43,977 bases of DNA from Stenomitos frigidus ULC18. GTDB lineage: Bacteria; Cyanobacteriota; Cyanobacteriia; Leptolyngbyales; Leptolyngbyaceae. Made by a program: the position numbers and the translations under genes. The stretch lies in contig NZ_PVWK01000108.1 of assembly GCF_003003795.1 (NCBI RefSeq), positions 1 to 43,977 of the forward strand. Direction: 5' to 3'. Shown here one piece after another: positions 1 to 9,050 of this stretch (within the stretch, counting starts at the first letter, position 1; every line of letters begins with the position of its first letter). The notes beneath the pieces were generated by a model. It worked only from the letters and a program-made list of their open reading frames with translations. It ran no database searches and had not been told where the DNA came from.

Positions 1-68
1 ATCAGCGCTTTGATGAGTTGTTCGCTGAGCATCCGCTATCGCCTACCTTGTACTCCCCCAACCAATAG

Positions 69-413
69 ATACGCCCCAGCGAGACTGATTTAGAAACCCT
101 CGTCAATGGGATCTTTCTGCTCCGTGCGCGCCGCAAAGCGCTAATTCTCCCCTCGCAGGAAGCCTCACTGCTGCTGCAAATCAATCAGGGCATCCCTGCT
201 GACCTGCACCAGCGATACCATGCCTTAACCGAGAAACGAGATGCCGAAACCCTGACTCCTGCCGAGTATGAAGAACTCTTACCTCTGAGCGATCGCATGG
301 AACTGCTGACGGCTCAACGGGCAGATGCCTTAGTCAAACTCGCTACCCTGCGCCAGGTGACCCTCTTACAATTGATGGACGATTTAGGTATCCAGTCGCC
401 CACGTATGCCTAA
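69..413 (+). pseudogene. 5'-damaged small conserved cyanobacterial protein
   Basis: An open frame ending at TAA 411-413 encodes about 114 residues, including LETLVNGIFLL, LLLQINQGIP and the C-terminus MDDLGIQSPTYA. I recognise this as a small cyanobacterial protein of unknown function that usually precedes an HNH endonuclease gene, as it does here. The frame has no ATG, GTG or TTG where the N-terminus should lie, and an in-frame TAG sits at 66-68 just before the recognisable part. Upstream of that stop the same frame reads QRFDELFAEHPLS to the window edge, which may be a damaged N-terminus or another gene's tail. The last 8 bases overlap the HNH start, so the pair was probably translationally coupled. 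A non-standard start or a sequencing error could also explain the stop. Confidence 0.5.
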
Positions 414-831
414 GGACTATATTCCTGTTGCTTTGAAGCGCCTCGTATTCGATCGAGCAAAGGGCTGCTGTGAATACTGCCGCAGTCAAGCCAGATTTGC
501 GATCGAGTCATCGGTGATTGAACATGTCATCCCCACCAGCCGGAACGATGACACGATCGCTGAAAATTTGGCGTTAACCTGCCAGGGCTGCAACAACTAC
601 AAATACAACGAAATAGAGGGATTAGACCCGGTTGCTGCTCAGCCTGTAGCGCTTTACAACCCTCGTACCATGCTGTGGCGTGACCACTTTGCCTGGAATG
701 AAGACACCACCTTAATCGTTGGCTTAACTCCCATCGGTCGCGCAACCGTAAGTACCTTGCGGCTAAATCGGGAAGGAGTCGTCAACTTGCGTCGGGTGCT
801 ACGTACTACAGGGCAACACCCACCCATTTAA
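406..831 (+). CDS. HNH endonuclease
   Basis: This 141-residue protein is a small stand-alone HNH nuclease of the common cyanobacterial type. A zinc-knuckle CxxC (CCEYC, about residues 22-26) is followed by the catalytic EHVIPTSR at about 39-46, where the family usually has D/EHxxP, and by NLALTCQGCNNYK at about 54-66 with the second CxxC and the Asn/Lys ends of the beta-beta-alpha-metal motif. The C-terminal part (RDHFAW, GRATVSTLRLNREG) matches the extension of this subfamily. It would cut DNA with a divalent metal; the target cannot be read from sequence. Its ATG overlaps the stop of the preceding gene. No restriction methylase or toxin partner is adjacent, so a housekeeping or selfish role is equally open. 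Confidence 0.88.
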   Translation: MPKDYIPVALKRLVFDRAKGCCEYCRSQARFAIESSVIEHVIPTSRNDDTIAENLALTCQGCNNYKYNEIEGLDPVAAQPVALYNPRTMLWRDHFAWNEDTTLIVGLTPIGRATVSTLRLNREGVVNLRRVLRTTGQHPPI

Positions 832-866
832 CGTTGACTACAACCAGGCTCCTGCATTTCCTCACG

Positions 867-1041
867 TTGGCAATGCACCCGCTGACATTGCCAATGTGAC
901 CGCATCGATCGCGACTCGATCGCGATCGATCTCGAATGTATGGCAATCGATCATCAATTGATCGCGATCGATCTCAAATGTATGCCCGTACAGTGCCAAT
1001 GTGACCGCATCGATCTCAACTCGATCGACTCACATTGGCAT
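867..1041. repeat. Cluster of direct and inverted repeats rich in CGATCG
   Basis: The spacer after the HNH gene is built from repeats. A 22-bp sequence beginning TGCCAATGTGACC occurs at 889-910 and again, identical, at 994-1015. A 24-bp unit ending ATGTATG occurs at 919-942 and 961-984 with one mismatch. TTGGCAATG (867-875) pairs with CATTGCCAA (886-894), and TGCCAATGTGA (994-1004) pairs with TCACATTGGCA (1030-1040), giving two potential hairpins. CGATCG-type tetramers recur throughout. It could be an RNA-level structure, a binding array or a repeat-expansion product. Confidence 0.8.
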
Positions 1042-1129
1042 TGCAGCCGCATCGATTCCTTCTGTAAGCGTTAACCGTCGTGTTGCAAGGGGCACACTAA
1101 AGCCGTTAATCTCTACTCAAGGCTCCGTC

Positions 1130-1501
1130 ATGCCACCACGAGATACCAGCCGTCGCCTCTCGCCTCAAGTCCTCAGCCAAGACACCGATGCACTCAACGG
1201 CTTCAACACGGTCGAAGGCTACAGCACCCAGCGCAAAGAAGCCACCCCAGAAGCATTGCGACGGGCACATCAAGTAATGCTGACACAGCAGCAAAGCGAA
1301 ACCGAGAAACTTGCGCTGTTCCGTGCTGCGTCTGATGCTGCCCGTCTGGCAGAATGGGAATTCCACAACACGATTCTGACGATGAAAGAAGTCGTGCGTG
1401 GACAGTTTGGTGTCGATAGCAACGAGGCACAAGCCGTTGGTTTGAAGAAGAAATCCGAGCGGAAGCGCCCTACACGCCCTAAAGCTGCCACTGCTAGTTA
1501 A
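1130..1501 (+). CDS. Conserved hypothetical protein
   Basis: The likely product is 123 residues from the ATG at 1130 (MPPRDTSRRLSPQ). An in-frame ATG-less extension runs back to a GTG at 1001 inside the repeat cluster, so the shorter start is preferred. The middle is helical and rich in Ala, Gln and Glu. The C-terminus carries WEFHNTIL, VRGQFGVDSNEAQAVGLKKKSERKRPTR, a basic tail I recognise from many bacterial hypothetical proteins with no known function. No signal peptide or membrane segment is visible. The basic tail could bind nucleic acid, but this is a guess. It stands alone between the repeat cluster and a long spacer. Confidence 0.65.
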   Translation: MPPRDTSRRLSPQVLSQDTDALNGFNTVEGYSTQRKEATPEALRRAHQVMLTQQQSETEKLALFRAASDAARLAEWEFHNTILTMKEVVRGQFGVDSNEAQAVGLKKKSERKRPTRPKAATAS

Positions 1502-1861
1502 CTGACTCCACCTCCCTGGCTTTTAGATCCCCAGCGTCTCCAAGAAGCCGGAGCTTTCAGCTTTCAACCCGCTCGATCACCCATAGCGTTGCTGCTGGTG
1601 TTGCTGAACTCGGTGGATGATTGACTGAAAGATCAGATTCACTGCATGATCCGCATTTTCGTAGCGTTGACGACGCGATCGCGCAAGTGGTGACTGGTCA
1701 GTTCCCGCAATACAAATCTAGTCGTTGCAAGACCTTGACTGCTTGACTTCAACCAATGAACACAGTATCTACAACTAAGATGAGTTGATGGGTAAAAACT
1801 GCCATTAGTGGGGTTTCTCATCCTTAAAAGGATAGTCAGTCAGTTAGGAAGGATTAAGTTC
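1502..1861. other. Intergenic region with ribosome binding site for the amidohydrolase
   Basis: No gene is recognised here. The end of the stretch holds AGGAAGG at 1846-1852, 9 bases before a GTG at 1862; this site decides the start chosen for the next gene. Several GATCGC-like words occur, as elsewhere in the window. Confidence 0.5.
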
Positions 1862-3283
1862 GTGGATTTCACCATTCAGAGTGCATTAGTTCCGGTTGAG
1901 CAAGGGTATGAGACGGTTGATGTGCAGATTGTGGATGGATGCATCGTGGCGATCGCTCCCAACTTAAATCTCGTAGGAACCGCTGTGGATGGGCGTAATA
2001 AGCTGCTGTTGCCTGGTTTTGTGAATGCTCACACCCATTCGCCTGAAATGTGGCAGCGAGGCATGATTCCCCCCACGCCTCTAGAGCTATGGATTGCAGA
2101 GCTGTATGAATTTGAGCCACTTGACCCAGAACAGCTCTACTTGAGTGCGTTGGGAACGGCAGTCGAAACCTTGTTGTCAGGCGGCACCAGCGTTGTGGAT
2201 CATCTGGTCATGGTGCCGGGTCGCGAACTAGAGTCGATCGCGGCGGCAGTGCGCGCCTATCGTGAAGTAGGTATCCGTGCGTTTGTGGGGCCTTTGATGC
2301 AGGATGAACCGCTGACAGCCAGCATTCCATCGGGTGGCGTCGAACGAGAGCATATTCCGTATCAACGATCGACGCAGGAGTCGATCGCGGTGCTCCAGGA
2401 AGCCATTCTTCAGTTTCACAAGCCTGACGAGGGCATTGTCATTCTGCCTGCACCAACAGGCTTACAGCTCAGTTCGGATGATCTGTTTGAGGGATTCATT
2501 GAGTTGAGCGATCGTTACACGCTGCCGCTCCATACCCATTTGCTAGAAACCAAAGCGCAGCAGATGTTGGCACATGAAAAATATGGCTGTAGTGCAGTTG
2601 AGCATTTGCAGCAACTGGGCTTTTTAAGCGATCGCACCTCTCTGGCACACTGCGTCTGGCTAGACGACGCAGACATTGCCATTCTTGCCGAAACCAAAGC
2701 GACGGTAGTCCACAATCCCCTGAGCAACCTGCGCCTGGGTAGCGGCATTGCACCCATCCTCAAGTATTTGCGGGCGGGCGTCAATGTGGCGTTTGGCTGC
2801 GATGGTTCTGCTAGCAACGACTCTCAAGACTTGCTGGAGGCGATCAAAATTGGCTCGATTCTGCATAACGTTACCGATTTTGATTATCGCCACTGGATGA
2901 CACCCCGCGAAGCGGTAGAAGTGGCAGCGTTGGGCGGTGCTACAGGGCTGGGCATGGCTGATGAATTTGGTTCGCTCACGGTAGGCAAGCAGGCCGATTT
3001 GGTGCTGTATGACTTGAAAAATCTATCACTGCTGCCACGCACCGATCCAATTGGGCTGTTGGTGCTGGGTCGTCCGACACAAGCAGTCGATAGTGTTTGG
3101 GTGCGGGGCGATCGCATTGTCACCAACGGCAGTATCACCACCATCAACGTAGATGATCTGCGGCAAAACTTGTTCGATCGCAGCCAGTGGGTCACAAACC
3201 GCCAATCAACCAAAATTGCTCAAGTGGAAGCGCATTATCGATCGGTAATGAATTTACCAGAGCAGATGAGAGGGTATTCGTGA
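1862..3283 (+). CDS. Amidohydrolase of the TRZ/ATZ, SAH/MTA deaminase-like family
   Basis: The product is a 473-residue metal-dependent hydrolase of the cytosine deaminase / S-adenosylhomocysteine deaminase group (COG0402). The metal ligands are visible: HTH in NAHTHSPEM (about 57-59), HTH in LPLHTHLLETK (about 224-226) with the following Glu, His in SLAHCVWL (about 263), and Asp in FGCDGSASND (about 314). The C-terminal GKQADLVLYDL closes the composite beta domain. The family removes an amino or halide group from a ring compound; the substrate is not fixed by sequence, and purine-nucleoside-type deamination is only the commonest annotation. An upstream ATG at 1808 is possible, but GTG 1862 has a good AGGAAGG site and gives the usual N-terminus. 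An alpha/beta hydrolase follows in the same direction after 111 bp of repeats. Confidence 0.85.
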   Translation: MDFTIQSALVPVEQGYETVDVQIVDGCIVAIAPNLNLVGTAVDGRNKLLLPGFVNAHTHSPEMWQRGMIPPTPLELWIAELYEFEPLDPEQLYLSALGTAVETLLSGGTSVVDHLVMVPGRELESIAAAVRAYREVGIRAFVGPLMQDEPLTASIPSGGVEREHIPYQRSTQESIAVLQEAILQFHKPDEGIVILPAPTGLQLSSDDLFEGFIELSDRYTLPLHTHLLETKAQQMLAHEKYGCSAVEHLQQLGFLSDRTSLAHCVWLDDADIAILAETKATVVHNPLSNLRLGSGIAPILKYLRAGVNVAFGCDGSASNDSQDLLEAIKIGSILHNVTDFDYRHWMTPREAVEVAALGGATGLGMADEFGSLTVGKQADLVLYDLKNLSLLPRTDPIGLLVLGRPTQAVDSVWVRGDRIVTNGSITTINVDDLRQNLFDRSQWVTNRQSTKIAQVEAHYRSVMNLPEQMRGYS

Positions 3284-3394
3284 TCGAGGCAGAGGGCAGA
3301 AGGCTAAAGGATGAAGGCTAAAGGCTAAAACTCAAGACTTTTTAGCCTTTAGCCTTTAGCCTTTCCAACTCAAAACTCAAAACTCAAAACTCCC
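3284..3394. repeat. Short tandem heptamer repeats with an inverted arrangement
   Basis: The spacer contains repeated AAGGCTAA units, then their complement TTAGCCT repeated, then AACTCAA repeated three times up to the next ATG. The two oppositely oriented runs can form a long imperfect hairpin. This is the short tandemly repeated repetitive DNA common in cyanobacterial spacers. Related units recur near 4990, 5035, 21660 and 23162. Confidence 0.85.
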
Positions 3395-4255
3395 ATGCGA
3401 GCCAAATTGCGCGATACCGAGATTTACTTTGATATCGAAGGTGCTGGACTGGTGCCTGATGGTGCGCGAATGCGGGAAAAACCGGTTGCCTTCTTAGTTC
3501 ACGGTGGCCCTGGAGCCGATCACACGTCCTTCAAGCCAACGCTGTCGCCACTGAGCAAGAAAATGCAGCTGGTTTACTTTGACCATCGCGGTCAGGGACG
3601 ATCGGCACGGGGAGCGAAAGAAACCTACACGCTGGACAACAATGTGGAGGATATGGAGGCGCTCCGTCAGCACCTTGGCTTAGACCAGATTGTGGTGATT
3701 GGCGCCTCTTACGGCGGCATGGTGGCGTTAACCTATGCCAGTCGGTATGCGCAAAATGTGTCGCACCTGATTGCGATCGTCACTGTGCCCGATTACCGCT
3801 TTCTGGAGCGAGCCAAGTCGATCTTGGCAGAGCGCGGCACGGATGAACAGAAGGCGGTCGCTCAACGCCTCTGGGACGGTAACTTTGAGAATGAAGCACA
3901 GTTGCGCGAATACTTCACCGTCATGCGATCACTCTACTCCATCACCTACGATCCAGATGCGCCGCCAAAAGCCTGGGATCGGTCGATTCTCTCACCGGAT
4001 GCGATTAACGTGGCGTTTGGTGGCTTTTTACGAACGTATGATGTTCGTAGCGAATTACCTAAAATTACGGCTCCAACCCTGGTCATTGGCGCACGGCACG
4101 ACTGGATCTGTCCGCCCGAATTTTCAGAAGAAATCGCCAAGGCGATCCCGAACGCCGATTTGCGGATTTTTGAGCACAGCGGTCATTCCATACGCGCTGA
4201 TGAACCGGAAGCACTGCTGGATGCGATCGCGGGCTTCATTGTCTACAAGCACTAG
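3395..4255 (+). CDS. Alpha/beta hydrolase, proline iminopeptidase-like
   Basis: This 286-residue soluble hydrolase has a full catalytic apparatus: oxyanion-hole HGGPG (36-40), FDHRGQGRS (62-70), nucleophile elbow GASYGG with Ser105, acid Asp236 in RHDWICP, and base His264 in HSGHS. The HGGPG motif and overall layout are those of the peptidase S33 / proline iminopeptidase branch, which cleaves N-terminal proline or hydrolyses small amides and esters. Substrate cannot be assigned. No signal peptide is visible, so it should act in the cytoplasm. It follows the amidohydrolase in the same direction, but the 111-bp repeat spacer leaves co-transcription uncertain. Confidence 0.85.
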   Translation: MRAKLRDTEIYFDIEGAGLVPDGARMREKPVAFLVHGGPGADHTSFKPTLSPLSKKMQLVYFDHRGQGRSARGAKETYTLDNNVEDMEALRQHLGLDQIVVIGASYGGMVALTYASRYAQNVSHLIAIVTVPDYRFLERAKSILAERGTDEQKAVAQRLWDGNFENEAQLREYFTVMRSLYSITYDPDAPPKAWDRSILSPDAINVAFGGFLRTYDVRSELPKITAPTLVIGARHDWICPPEFSEEIAKAIPNADLRIFEHSGHSIRADEPEALLDAIAGFIVYKH

Positions 4256-4468
4256 GTTTGCAAGCGTCTGTGCTACCAGCTTTTTCTACTCCTCCAGGTA
4301 GATCTACAGGTGCCATTGAACCTGTGCGCATAGCCACCTGTCTTAAGCTACGTAAACCAACTGACATGACAAACGCTGCATGAGCATTAAGACTGACTCA
4401 GTTCCTTTAGCAAGAGCCGTTGGCGTTGGATTACTTGAAACTCTTACCATGAAACTTCGGCCCTAATC

Positions 4469-4894
4469 TTATGGAAGGCGCTGTGTCACCCACGTTGGTT
4501 CACCATTCTCATCTACTTGCAGACGCGCTAAACGCCAGGTTTTGCCTTCCTTCTGGCGCTGGAGATAGACCTGGAAGGGGTTCTGCTGTTCCGTAATTTG
4601 CCGCGTGGGTAGTTTTGTGGTGATGTTGTACGTACCACGCACCCGAAACGCGTTTAGATCTTCGATGGTTATAGGCGTTTGTTCTGCAATCAGGACGCGC
4701 TTAATTGTGAGATCGGTCGGCTGTACGCCTAGCCGCAGCTGTTGATTTAACGCTGCCTGGGTCTGCTGCAGTTGCAGCTCGATCGCCCGTTCCACTAAGT
4801 GACGGCTGGGTCCCCCGAGCGGCAAACCGCAAGCTGTCAACAGCACGACCAATAGGATTGCTCCCATACCCTTCAAAAGTCTCTGCATCATCAA
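4469..4894 (-). CDS. Small predicted lipoprotein
   Basis: The 141-residue product begins with a hydrophobic signal segment and the lipobox LLTAC, with Cys22 as the likely lipidated residue. The mature part contains a helical stretch (ERAIELQLQQTQAALNQQ) and a beta-rich end (GKTWRLARLQVDENGEPTW), consistent with a small periplasmic domain. I do not recognise a named family; similar single-domain lipoproteins are common in cyanobacteria. It is convergent with the alpha/beta hydrolase and lies upstream, in the same direction, as the reading exits the c-di-GMP gene region, but the heptamer-repeat spacer separates them. Confidence 0.7.
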   Translation of the reverse strand: MMMQRLLKGMGAILLVVLLTACGLPLGGPSRHLVERAIELQLQQTQAALNQQLRLGVQPTDLTIKRVLIAEQTPITIEDLNAFRVRGTYNITTKLPTRQITEQQNPFQVYLQRQKEGKTWRLARLQVDENGEPTWVTQRLP

Positions 4895-4984
4895 CGTATC
4901 GCTGCCAATTGCTCTCTCAGCGATAGTATACGACTGTGAGGGCTATTGCTTTGAAGGAGATAGGAGCCAAGAGTCAGGAATCAG

Positions 4985-5050
4985 CATCAACTCAAAACTC
5001 AAAACTCTCTAGCGTAGCGGCGCAAAGCGCTACTCAAAACTCAAAACCCT
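4985..5050. repeat. AACTCAA heptamers around a small inverted repeat
   Basis: AACTCAA units occur on both sides of a central segment in which TAGCG (5010-5014) can pair with CGCTA (5028-5032). The same heptamer occurs before the gene at 3395 and, on the opposite strand, near 21657-21674. Confidence 0.75.
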
Positions 5051-5065
5051 CCCTCCTCCCCTTCC

Positions 5066-7609
5066 TTACCACTGCGGATCAGTCTGCAACAAGGCTTCTG
5101 CTGCCTCTGCCACCAGTGGTTTGGAGAAGAAAAAGCCCTGACCGTATTCACATTTTAGTCCACGCAAGCTGGCAAGCTGTTCAGCTGTTTCCACGCCTTC
5201 TGCCACAATGTCCATGCCTAAGTTATGCCCCAGAATGATGATGGTCTGGACAATTTGGGCATCTTCGCCTTCGTCGCCCATACGGCTCACAAAGGAGCGA
5301 TCGACTTTAATCGTATTGGTCGGGAAGCGATGCAGGTAGCTCAGCGAAGAATAGCCTGTGCCAAAGTCATCGATGCTCAGTTGCAGATGGAGGGCTTTGA
5401 GGCGTTGGAGGAGGGCGATCGTGGATTCTACATCCGTCATTGCCATGCTTTCAGTAATTTCTAGCTTGAGAGTCCGTCCATCCAGCCCAGTGTCTTGCAA
5501 CGTCTGTTCAATTTGTTCCACTAAGTCCGGCTGCGAGAACTGTTTACCCGATAGATTGACGCTGACGATCAGCGGTTGCTCTTGGGGAAATTTTTCTTGC
5601 CAAAGGTGCAGCTGACGGCAGGCTTCGTGAGTAATCCACTGCCCCATCGGAATAATGAGATCGGTTTCTTCTGCTACAGGAATGAAATCGTTGGGAGGCA
5701 CCAAACCCCGTTCGGGATGCTGCCAGCGCACCAATGCTTCAAACCCAGCAATTTTGCCGGTTTGCAGCGAGATCAGCGGTTGGTAGTGCAGCCGAAACTC
5801 TTGCCGTTCGATCGCACGTCGCAAATCGGTTTCAAGCTGAAGGCGGGTCATCACCTGCACACGCATCCCTGTCACAAAGACTTCGTGACGCGCTTTGCCC
5901 GATGCCTTTGCCCGATACATGGCAGTGTGAGCATCACGCAGAATGTCTTCGGGTTCATAGCCTGCGTCTGAACGACCGAGCACAATGCCAATGCTAGCCG
6001 TGCTAAATACCTCTTGCCCATTAAGCTGAATGGGTAGCGTCACCTGCCTCTGCAACTGATCGGCCAGATAGGTCACCTCGTCAGGATCTTGCACATTGCG
6101 TCGTAGAATGGCGAATTCGTCACCGCCAACCCGTGCGAGTTGATCGTCAGGCTGCAGGCAGCTTTTCAGCCGATCGGTCGTCACGACCAACAGTTGATCA
6201 CCCAGACGATGCCCAAAGCTGTCATTAATTGCTTTGAAGCCATCTAAACCCAGAAAGAGCACTGCGATCGTTGGTGCCTTCGATTGGTCTCTTTGCAGTC
6301 TCAAGCGCTGATTGGGGTTGCTCAGCCACTGCAGCTGTTTCATCAACAAGGCGCGGTTGGGAAGCCCCGTCAGCGCATCGTGGAACGCGTCATGCAGCAA
6401 CCGATAAACCACCACACCAGCCGTAGACAGGATCAGCGCGATCGCCGCGGGTACAACAGGCACCCAACCTGACTGCAGCAAAATACCGAAACCAAGGCAG
6501 AGGAGCCCTCCTACAGCGGCAATAATCATGAACACCAGTGAAGCGGGATGGCGAAACCGCCATGCCAAAACGCCGCCCATCATTGCCCATAGCCAGAGCC
6601 ACACCATTTCGCCTGGTTCAGACCAGTACCACAGCAGGGAGTTACCATCTAGAACATGACCGAGAATTTGACTCGCCATTTGGGCATGAATCAAAACACC
6701 CGGCGTTTTAGGGTTCTGCTGCGTGGCCGATAAGTTGTAAGGCGTTAAAAACAAATCTTTGCCGCTGGGAGCAGTCGTACCAATCAGCACGAGCTTATCT
6801 TTCACCCACTCCGGCTGCAATTCTCCCTTTAGTACCTGCGTGAGCGTGACCTGTCGTGCCACGTTATTGGCAGAGCGGTAGTTAAGCAGCACCTGATAAC
6901 CCCGATCGTCGAGTGCTTGATAACTCCCAGCATGGGGATTTAACACAGGGAAAACCGCTTTACCAATTTGCAGATCGTTTGGGTTGACGCGGAACAGTAG
7001 GTTTTGGTCAGCCAGATATTGCAGGCTTAACCGGAGCGCAAACGAGTAAAGCTGATCGTTTTTCGTCGTAGCGAACAGCAGATTGCGTCGCACAACCGCG
7101 TCGGGGTCAACCACAAAATCACTAAAGCTAACTTGATTGCTCGGTGCTGTCGGTGGTGCTGGAACGCCGCCATTATCAGCATCACCCAACAGCAGCACTG
7201 TCATCACATTGCTAGCTTGCAGTTGCTTAAGCAGTGCGGCCTGTCCTGGTGGCTGCGGCACGTCACGATAAATGTCGAGCCCGATGACCTTTGGTTTGTA
7301 CTGGTTGAGCTTTGCCAGCAGTTGAGCGACGACTTGATCGGACATGGGCCAACGGTTCTGCGATCGAATATCGTCCTCGGTAATAGCGACGACAAGCAAG
7401 CGGGGATCAGCGCCAGCACTGGGGCGTAGTCGCACCATCTGGTCAAAGGCCAGTAGTTCTAAGGATTGGAGCCCACCGACTTGGCGGATACCGAGTACTA
7501 AGCTGGTAGCCAGAATGCCAGAGAGGACTGCAGGATGCTTGAGCGCCAGCGTCAGCCAACGGCGACCGCTTCTGACCATCGCTCGAGGATTAACACGGAA
7601 ATCCGTCAT
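5066..7609 (-). CDS. CHASE2-GGDEF-EAL c-di-GMP signalling protein
   Basis: The 847-residue membrane protein has one N-terminal membrane helix (about 27-42), a large periplasmic CHASE2 sensor (about 45-325) and three further membrane helices (about 336-403). A GGDEF diguanylate cyclase domain follows (LTGLPNR at 413-419, intact GGDEF at 495-499), then an EAL phosphodiesterase domain (EAL at 624-626, IDDFGTGYSS near 746-755, DRSF near 770). Both catalytic signatures look intact. There is no canonical RxxD inhibitory site five residues before GGDEF, since the sequence there is LQPDDQLAR. The protein probably senses an extracellular signal through CHASE2 and makes or breaks c-di-GMP. The net direction cannot be read from sequence. 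Confidence 0.93.
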   Translation of the reverse strand: MTDFRVNPRAMVRSGRRWLTLALKHPAVLSGILATSLVLGIRQVGGLQSLELLAFDQMVRLRPSAGADPRLLVVAITEDDIRSQNRWPMSDQVVAQLLAKLNQYKPKVIGLDIYRDVPQPPGQAALLKQLQASNVMTVLLLGDADNGGVPAPPTAPSNQVSFSDFVVDPDAVVRRNLLFATTKNDQLYSFALRLSLQYLADQNLLFRVNPNDLQIGKAVFPVLNPHAGSYQALDDRGYQVLLNYRSANNVARQVTLTQVLKGELQPEWVKDKLVLIGTTAPSGKDLFLTPYNLSATQQNPKTPGVLIHAQMASQILGHVLDGNSLLWYWSEPGEMVWLWLWAMMGGVLAWRFRHPASLVFMIIAAVGGLLCLGFGILLQSGWVPVVPAAIALILSTAGVVVYRLLHDAFHDALTGLPNRALLMKQLQWLSNPNQRLRLQRDQSKAPTIAVLFLGLDGFKAINDSFGHRLGDQLLVVTTDRLKSCLQPDDQLARVGGDEFAILRRNVQDPDEVTYLADQLQRQVTLPIQLNGQEVFSTASIGIVLGRSDAGYEPEDILRDAHTAMYRAKASGKARHEVFVTGMRVQVMTRLQLETDLRRAIERQEFRLHYQPLISLQTGKIAGFEALVRWQHPERGLVPPNDFIPVAEETDLIIPMGQWITHEACRQLHLWQEKFPQEQPLIVSVNLSGKQFSQPDLVEQIEQTLQDTGLDGRTLKLEITESMAMTDVESTIALLQRLKALHLQLSIDDFGTGYSSLSYLHRFPTNTIKVDRSFVSRMGDEGEDAQIVQTIIILGHNLGMDIVAEGVETAEQLASLRGLKCEYGQGFFFSKPLVAEAAEALLQTDPQW

Positions 7610-8430
7610 GGAAGCTGTGATAACTGGTTTGGGGCAGGAGTCGAAATGGTAGAGCGGTAGAGCGGTGGAACGAAACTAACGCTTGTCGATGTCAGCAATG
7701 GTACTGGCGGCAAAACTCTGATGGACAGTGGATTCATGAAACGTGTTGAAGGCGCTGTCCGAATGAGCACGTCCTTATACTTGCCGTTAACGTTGGCTTA
7801 AACTGCTGCAACGTCTAGTGATTCACATATGAAGGCTTTTAGCGTTTGAGACTGGCCTGATGCAGCGGCGTTTGCTCTGATGCAACCATGATGCTTAGCC
7901 ACGGGTGGTGGTTTTATCTTTACCTATCTGAAGAGTACCCAACTCAGGCAAAGACTACACAGCCAATTCTTGTTATCAAATGTAATTGTAGAAGCCTGTC
8001 ATTAATGATTTGATAGTGATGTGGAGGTAGACAGCAGATGCAGTCGCCTTGACATCGCTCCAGCCCCAGATTTAGTTGTTGAGTGACCGCACTCGTCGGT
8101 CATTGGTGCTATCCGTCTGCCTCATGATGAATCACTGCTATCTCACTTGATCGATCGCTGCAAGTGACTTGCCCATCCTTGTCAGACAATTTACCTAAGT
8201 CTACCCAGCTCTAAGTCAGCCCAAAGTACCACCAAGTCACCCAGTTAGGTGAGTCAGAGGGATGATGTGGAGGCTTTGAGTTTAACGTAATCTGCTTATA
8301 CACTCCGGAATCGATGCAGATGCCTTTGTATTCATTTCCGTCGGAGCTGCCAATGCTTTTTGAGATTAGAGCATACGGCACAAAGCGGCTTTTATCGAGT
8401 CCATTCTTTCAAGTCCACAGGAGAAACACG
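7610..8430. other. Long spacer, no gene recognised, promoter region for two divergent genes
   Basis: This stretch separates the divergent c-di-GMP gene and the exported-protein gene. I found no convincing coding frame and no recognised RNA. A small CACC-6-GGTG hairpin lies near 8235-8255. The final bases hold CAGGAG at 8418-8423, a good ribosome binding site for the ATG at 8431. Such a long spacer could hide a small RNA, but nothing in the sequence names one. Confidence 0.4.
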
Positions 8431-8982
8431 ATGCGAAATTCATTCATCAATGCCATCTCGCCGTGGGTTTCTCAAATGAATCGCTCTCGCCATTGGCTGG
8501 CAGGGCTGTCACTGTCCGTTGGCCTGCTGGGTGCCGCTTTGCTGCCGACCGTGTCGCCAGCAATCGCTGCCGCTGAAGTCGCTCCTAAGCCGCAGGCTGC
8601 CGCAAAACAAGTTTTGCCTGATGGCGTTTATCTGTATGGGCAATCGGCTCAGCCTGACCAGATTGGTCAAGGTTACTTTGTCTTTGAAGCAAAGCAAGGG
8701 CAGGTGGTTGGGGCGCTCTATATGCCGCGATCGTCCTTTGATTGCACCTCTGGCAAGTTTCAAGGTGACCAACTGTCGCTGAGGGTAGTGAACAGCTACG
8801 ATCGCACTGCAAACCCATTTGAAATTGCGCTAGAAAAAACGTCAAACGTTGCGGCTCAAGGCAATCCTGCCTTTCAAGACATCGGGCTGCAAGGCTTCCA
8901 GCGTCTCAGTAAAGTGAGCGAAAACGATTATCGTATGCTGAAGGTTTGTAAGGCAGATCTTCAGAAACAGGCGAAAAAGTAA
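8431..8982 (+). CDS. Exported protein of unknown function
   Basis: From the ATG at 8431, which has a well-placed CAGGAG, the product is 183 residues. It has a signal peptide: a hydrophobic core LAGLSLSVGLLGAALL ending near SPAIAAA. The mature part begins with an Ala/Pro/Lys-rich linker and then a compact beta-rich domain (LPDGVYLYGQSAQPDQIGQ, GYFVFEAKQGQVVGALY, SFDCTSGKF, and a final DYRMLKVCKADL). Two cysteines could pair in the periplasm. I recognise this as a domain seen in many cyanobacterial exported proteins without known function. An in-frame start at 8314 exists, but it would bury the signal peptide about 40 residues inside the protein. Confidence 0.75.
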   Translation: MRNSFINAISPWVSQMNRSRHWLAGLSLSVGLLGAALLPTVSPAIAAAEVAPKPQAAAKQVLPDGVYLYGQSAQPDQIGQGYFVFEAKQGQVVGALYMPRSSFDCTSGKFQGDQLSLRVVNSYDRTANPFEIALEKTSNVAAQGNPAFQDIGLQGFQRLSKVSENDYRMLKVCKADLQKQAKK

Positions 8983-9024
8983 TTAGAGCTAATTAGAGCG
9001 ATGAAACTGCTATGCGTTGTTGGT

Positions 9025-9050
9025 TAGGGGCACGGCAATGCGTGCCCCTA
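9025..9050. terminator. Perfect hairpin between convergent genes
   Basis: TAGGGGCACG (9025-9034) pairs perfectly with CGTGCCCCTA (9041-9050) around a 6-base loop. It lies between the convergent exported-protein and SbcC-like genes and overlaps the stop codon of the latter. No T-run follows, so it may be a U-less terminator or a dispersed palindrome. Confidence 0.6.

Noticed and set aside
867-1041. Possible CRISPR array
   Set aside because: Repeats differ in length and spacing, and include inverted copies.
1106-1432. 108-codon minus-strand frame
   Set aside because: Antisense to the conserved hypothetical protein, whose basic C-terminus I recognise.
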